From the NCBI GenBank assembly GCA_949419965.1, contig CASPAC010000028.1:1-15667 (forward strand): DNA of 15,667 nt, given 5' to 3'. This document shows, piece after piece, positions 13,607-15,667 of the stretch (position 1 is the stretch's first letter; each line of letters opens with the position of its first letter). The DNA comes from Bacteroidales bacterium (lineage in GTDB: Bacteria > Bacteroidota > Bacteroidia > Bacteroidales > Rikenellaceae). Below the pieces are notes generated by a model. That model did not search any database. It saw nothing but the letters and a program-made list of their open reading frames with translations, and was not told the DNA's origin. Position numbers and translations under genes: made by a program.

Positions 13607-14272
13607 ATGGAGTGGAATTTTGTTTGGCGACTCTGTGTGGCAGGATTGTGCGGAACGATCATCGGGCTGGACCGCGAATACCGAGTCAAGGATGCGGGTT
13701 TCCGGACCCATTTTCTGGTGGCGCTGGGCAGCGCGCTGATGATGGTCGTGTCGCAATACGGTTTCGGAGAGCTGCTCGCTGCGCACGGCGACCTGCGTTT
13801 CGATCCGGGGCGCATTGCGGCCCAGGTGGTCAGCGGCATCGGCTTCATCGGCGCCGGAACGATCATCCTGCATCGTCAGCTGGTGCGCGGGCTGACCACC
13901 GCGGCGAGCCTTTGGGCTACGGCCGGAATCGGTTTGGCGGCCGGCGCCCACATGTATGTGTTGGCCGGAGCCGCAACGGTGCTGACGCTGTTCGGACTCG
14001 AGGCGTTGACCCTATTTTTCGGCGGGCTGGGTCGCAAGCGCACCCTCCTCGTCTATTCGTCGGCCCATCGTGCGGCGGTCGAGGCCATGTTCGACAAGTT
14101 GAAGACTTCCAGGTATACGATTATCTCCTACGAAGTCGAAGCCCGGAAGATCGACGGCGAAGTGCGTTACCGCGCAACGCTCGTGATCCGGGCCAAAGGG
14201 GCGGCGGAAGAGAACGAGTTCGTCGATCTCCTGCGCGCGACGCCCGACATCACGGTCGAGCGGATCGTCTGA
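13607..14272 (+). CDS. MgtC/SapB-family membrane protein
   Basis: This 221-residue protein is a complete MgtC/SapB-family inner membrane protein. The conserved N-terminal part holds GLDREYRVKDAGFRTHFLVALGSAL (20-44), then VVSGIGFIGAGTIIL (74-88) and VRGLTTAASLWATAGIGLAAG (93-113), with about five membrane segments in residues 4-138. The C-terminal domain (about 145-221) is cytosolic and ACT-like. MgtC proteins are linked to growth at low magnesium and, in Salmonella, to inhibition of the F-type ATP synthase, but many family members have no known role. It is transcribed alone, and its stop lies 33 bases from the convergent lipoprotein gene. The long leader and duplicated promoter region suggest regulation. 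A start earlier than 13607 is not supported. Confidence 0.93.
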   Translation: MEWNFVWRLCVAGLCGTIIGLDREYRVKDAGFRTHFLVALGSALMMVVSQYGFGELLAAHGDLRFDPGRIAAQVVSGIGFIGAGTIILHRQLVRGLTTAASLWATAGIGLAAGAHMYVLAGAATVLTLFGLEALTLFFGGLGRKRTLLVYSSAHRAAVEAMFDKLKTSRYTIISYEVEARKIDGEVRYRATLVIRAKGAAEENEFVDLLRATPDITVERIV

Positions 14273-14305
14273 GCATTCGGATGGCCGCTGCGGGGTGGAG
14301 CCGCG

Positions 14306-14938
14306 TTAGAACCAGCGGAAAACCTCGGTCAGTGCCGTGTCCCTCGCCATGTCGTTGGGATTGGTTCCCGGAACGTTCTCGGGGATTTCCTCGCCCAGTT
14401 TTGCGAACAACTCGCTCCAGAACGGCGGCATCGAACCGTCGGCCGCTCTGAAATTCATGGGCCGGGCCGGGAAGATGCGGCTGCCGTCAGGAGCAAGGTA
14501 GCTTTCCCACACCAGTTCGCTGCAATACAGCTTTCCGTTATCGGGCTGGAACGAATAGTCGTAATGCTGTCCCAAGAATGTCCGGGCCCGGGCGATGGCG
14601 GCAGCGACGCCTGCGGTGTCCTTCAACCTCTTGGCCACGACCAGGGGCCGTCCGTCCGATCGGGCCGATTTGTTCAGAAATTCTTGCAGCGCTGTCATAC
14701 GCACGCCGCCGTCGGAGGTCGCTTCCAGCACCGAGTCGGCCCGGTCGCCGATGACGGCGATTCCCACATGGGTGAATTGCAGTTCGCAGTCGTTGCCCGT
14801 GGCTGCCTTGATTGCGCCGCCCATGGCTGATTCGCGGCCCGCCTGGAACAGCAGGTCGCCCGTGCGCAGCGGTTGTCCGCTGCGGGCGCACGCGGACAAG
14901 CCGAAAAATACACCTATATATATTAAAGACTTCATCAT
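14306..14938 (-). CDS. YiiX-like NlpC/P60-superfamily cysteine hydrolase, lipoprotein
   Basis: This is a 210-residue predicted lipoprotein with a permuted papain-like (YiiX/YebB-type, NlpC/P60 superfamily) fold, which usually acts on amide bonds in cell-wall peptides or lipids. The start at 14938 gives the signal MMKSLIYIGVFFGLSAC with lipobox LSAC and C17. The domain begins RTGDLLFQ (25-32). Likely catalytic residues are H57 in FTHVGIA, E72 in VLEATSDGGV and C139 in LYCSELVWESY, in the H-E-C order of this permuted group. The frame stays open upstream to 15079, but that extra part has the arginine/proline-rich look of a shadow frame. The ATG overlaps a TGA in another frame as ATGA, which suggests coupling to an upstream small ORF. 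The substrate is unknown. Confidence 0.9.
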   Translation of the reverse strand: MMKSLIYIGVFFGLSACARSGQPLRTGDLLFQAGRESAMGGAIKAATGNDCELQFTHVGIAVIGDRADSVLEATSDGGVRMTALQEFLNKSARSDGRPLVVAKRLKDTAGVAAAIARARTFLGQHYDYSFQPDNGKLYCSELVWESYLAPDGSRIFPARPMNFRAADGSMPPFWSELFAKLGEEIPENVPGTNPNDMARDTALTEVFRWF

Positions 14939-15079
14939 ATCGATTCCTTGTGTACGAATTCGCGGTCGATCCACAATGTGGCCCGGCGGCCGACGAAGCG
15001 GAGCAGGGTATAGTTGGGGTCGGCCGGGCCCCATCATCGGCATCCCGCAGGAGCGGCAAAGTTTCTGTCCCATGCTCAT
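14935..15079 (-). pseudogene. small CxxC ORF with an apparent frameshift, overlapping the lipoprotein gene
   Basis: ATG at 15079 opens MSMGQKLCRSCGMPMM with a CxxC motif. After the GGGG run (plus-strand CCCC 15029-15032) this frame loses protein character. The frame one base over then reads GPADPNYTLLRF and later ATLWIDREFVHKESI, ending in TGA that overlaps the lipoprotein ATG as ATGA. Removing one G joins the two parts into a 47-residue protein. It may be a recent frameshift, a sequencing error, or a programmed shift. The start CRSCGMPM resembles zinc-ribbon proteins, but the second cysteine pair is absent. No family is assigned. Confidence 0.4.
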
Positions 15080-15143
15080 TTATCGATGGCCGATTGCGGG
15101 TTCTCCGACGTCGTTGCGTCGTATGGCGCCCCGATCGCATGGC

Positions 15144-15175
15144 TAAAGATAGCGCAAATCCAACGCAATGCCAAA
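15144..15175 (-). promoter_or_regulatory. promoter upstream of the small ORF and lipoprotein gene
   Basis: Read leftward: TTTG (15175-15172), a 20-base spacer, and TATCTTTA (15151-15144). The message would start near 15138, about 60 bases before the small ORF at 15079. This supports the small ORF being transcribed together with the lipoprotein gene. Confidence 0.6.
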
Positions 15176-15309
15176 TATATTCGAGCATTGCCGTGGCGCA
15201 GCATCTGCGATGGAGTTAAATATAGTAAAAATTTTTCATAACTAACTTGCTGACTTATAGCCGGGTGTAAAAAAGTGCGGAAAAATGTCAAAAAAAAGTC
15301 GCTGAAATA

Positions 15310-15342
15310 TTTGGAAATAACATTCCGCAAGCCTTATCTTTG
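15310..15342 (+). promoter_or_regulatory. rRNA-type promoter P1
   Basis: TTTG at 15310-15313, a 21-base spacer and TATCTTTG at 15335-15342. The new transcript would begin near a perfect stem, CGCTTCG (15347-15353) with CGAAGCG (15372-15378). A-rich tracts lie upstream from about 15226. Confidence 0.8.
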
Positions 15343-15420
15343 CACCCGCTTCGAGAGAGAAAGCAACCCTCCGAAGCGACGACAGGTTCTGAAAAAGTTT
15401 TGAAAAAAGTTCCGTAAATT

Positions 15421-15451
15421 TTTGGAGTTTCCGAAATTTGACTTACCTTTG
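15421..15451 (+). promoter_or_regulatory. rRNA-type promoter P2
   Basis: TTTG at 15421-15424, a 19-base spacer and TACCTTTG at 15444-15451. Upstream lies GGTTCTGAAAAAGTTTT (from 15385), repeated before P3. CGCTT (15456-15460) can pair with AAGCG (15486-15490) at the start of the transcript. Confidence 0.85.
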
Positions 15452-15533
15452 CATCCGCTTTGACAATGACATCCCGTCGGCGATGAAGCGAAAAAGGTTC
15501 TGAAAAAGTTTTCGAAAAAATCTTCCGAAAAGA

Positions 15534-15565
15534 TTTGGTGGTTTCAAAAAAGGTTTTTACCTTTG
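15534..15565 (+). promoter_or_regulatory. rRNA-type promoter P3
   Basis: TTTG at 15534-15537, a 20-base spacer and TACCTTTG at 15558-15565. The A/T-rich upstream block at 15497 repeats the one before P2 with a period of 112 bases. CCGCT (15575-15579) can pair with AGCGG (15587-15591). Confidence 0.85.
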
Positions 15566-15667
15566 CACCACTTTCCGCTCTGCGAAAGCGGCGGACGGAA
15601 CGACGGAGGGCAACCTCCCGAAACGAACAGAAATCGTTCTTTATAGCAATATATCGAACAGCGTTCT
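15566..15667 (+). ncRNA. start of an rRNA operon leader (16S gene outside the window)
   Basis: No protein gene follows the three promoters. The leader has a GGAGG-GCAA-CCTCC hairpin (15605-15618) and a boxA-like CGTTCTTTA (15635-15643), the antitermination signal bound by NusB in rRNA leaders. The tandem promoter layout and boxA together strongly suggest that a 16S rRNA gene follows beyond base 15667. The mature 16S sequence itself is not seen. Confidence 0.7.

Noticed and set aside
1..15667. CRISPR arrays, phage genes, integrases or complete insertion sequences
   Set aside because: No regularly spaced repeats with unique spacers and no transposase, integrase or phage structural motifs were found on either strand.

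Overview
The window looks like chromosomal DNA from a GC-rich member of the Bacteroidota, most plausibly Alistipes or another Rikenellaceae. Three things point there. Promoter-like sites repeatedly fit the Bacteroidota sigma factor pattern (-33 TTTG or TTG, about 19-21 bases, -7 TAnnTTTG). Clear Shine-Dalgarno sequences are mostly absent. The gene families are typical: a TonB-dependent receptor with a carboxypeptidase-like N-terminal domain, a phosphate-selective-porin-like protein, and a Bacteroidota-type RecQ. The genus is an inference.

Layout. 1-527: 3' end of guaA (GMP synthase). 661-1155: a DEDDh 3'-5' exonuclease. 1514-2734 (minus): an outer membrane porin. 2762-3444: about 680 bases without a gene, holding two repeat-like or structured elements. 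3445-7182 (minus): a compact three-gene unit, recQ, then a DEDDy 3'-5' exonuclease, then an RlmI-type rRNA methyltransferase; the last two overlap by ATGA. 7183-7600: a repeat-like intergenic stretch ending in a good promoter. 7601-10956 (plus): a probable metal-related unit of a small exported Cys/His-rich protein, a TonB-dependent receptor and an exported heavy-metal-associated (HMA) protein, closed by a strong terminator. 11163-11924 (minus): a metallo-beta-lactamase-fold putative lipoprotein behind several promoter-like sites. 12241-12871: rpmI and rplT with their own promoter and terminator. 12925-13606: a long intergenic stretch with duplicated promoter-like segments ahead of an MgtC/SapB-family membrane protein (13607-14272). 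14306-14938 (minus): a YiiX-like cysteine hydrolase lipoprotein, preceded by a possible frameshifted small ORF. 15300-15667: three tandem strong promoters and a boxA-like leader, almost certainly the upstream region of an rRNA operon whose 16S gene lies past the window edge.

How the genes work together. Most of the window is housekeeping: purine synthesis, DNA repair, rRNA modification, ribosomal proteins and the rRNA promoters. The accessory part is the metal-handling trio and the porin. No phage, CRISPR, integrase or transposase genes were seen. The more unusual material is in noncoding DNA: heptanucleotide repeats, a MITE/REP-like element, fold-back structures and tandem promoters. The most interesting gene arrangement is a RecQ helicase beside a WRN-type exonuclease domain as separate proteins.
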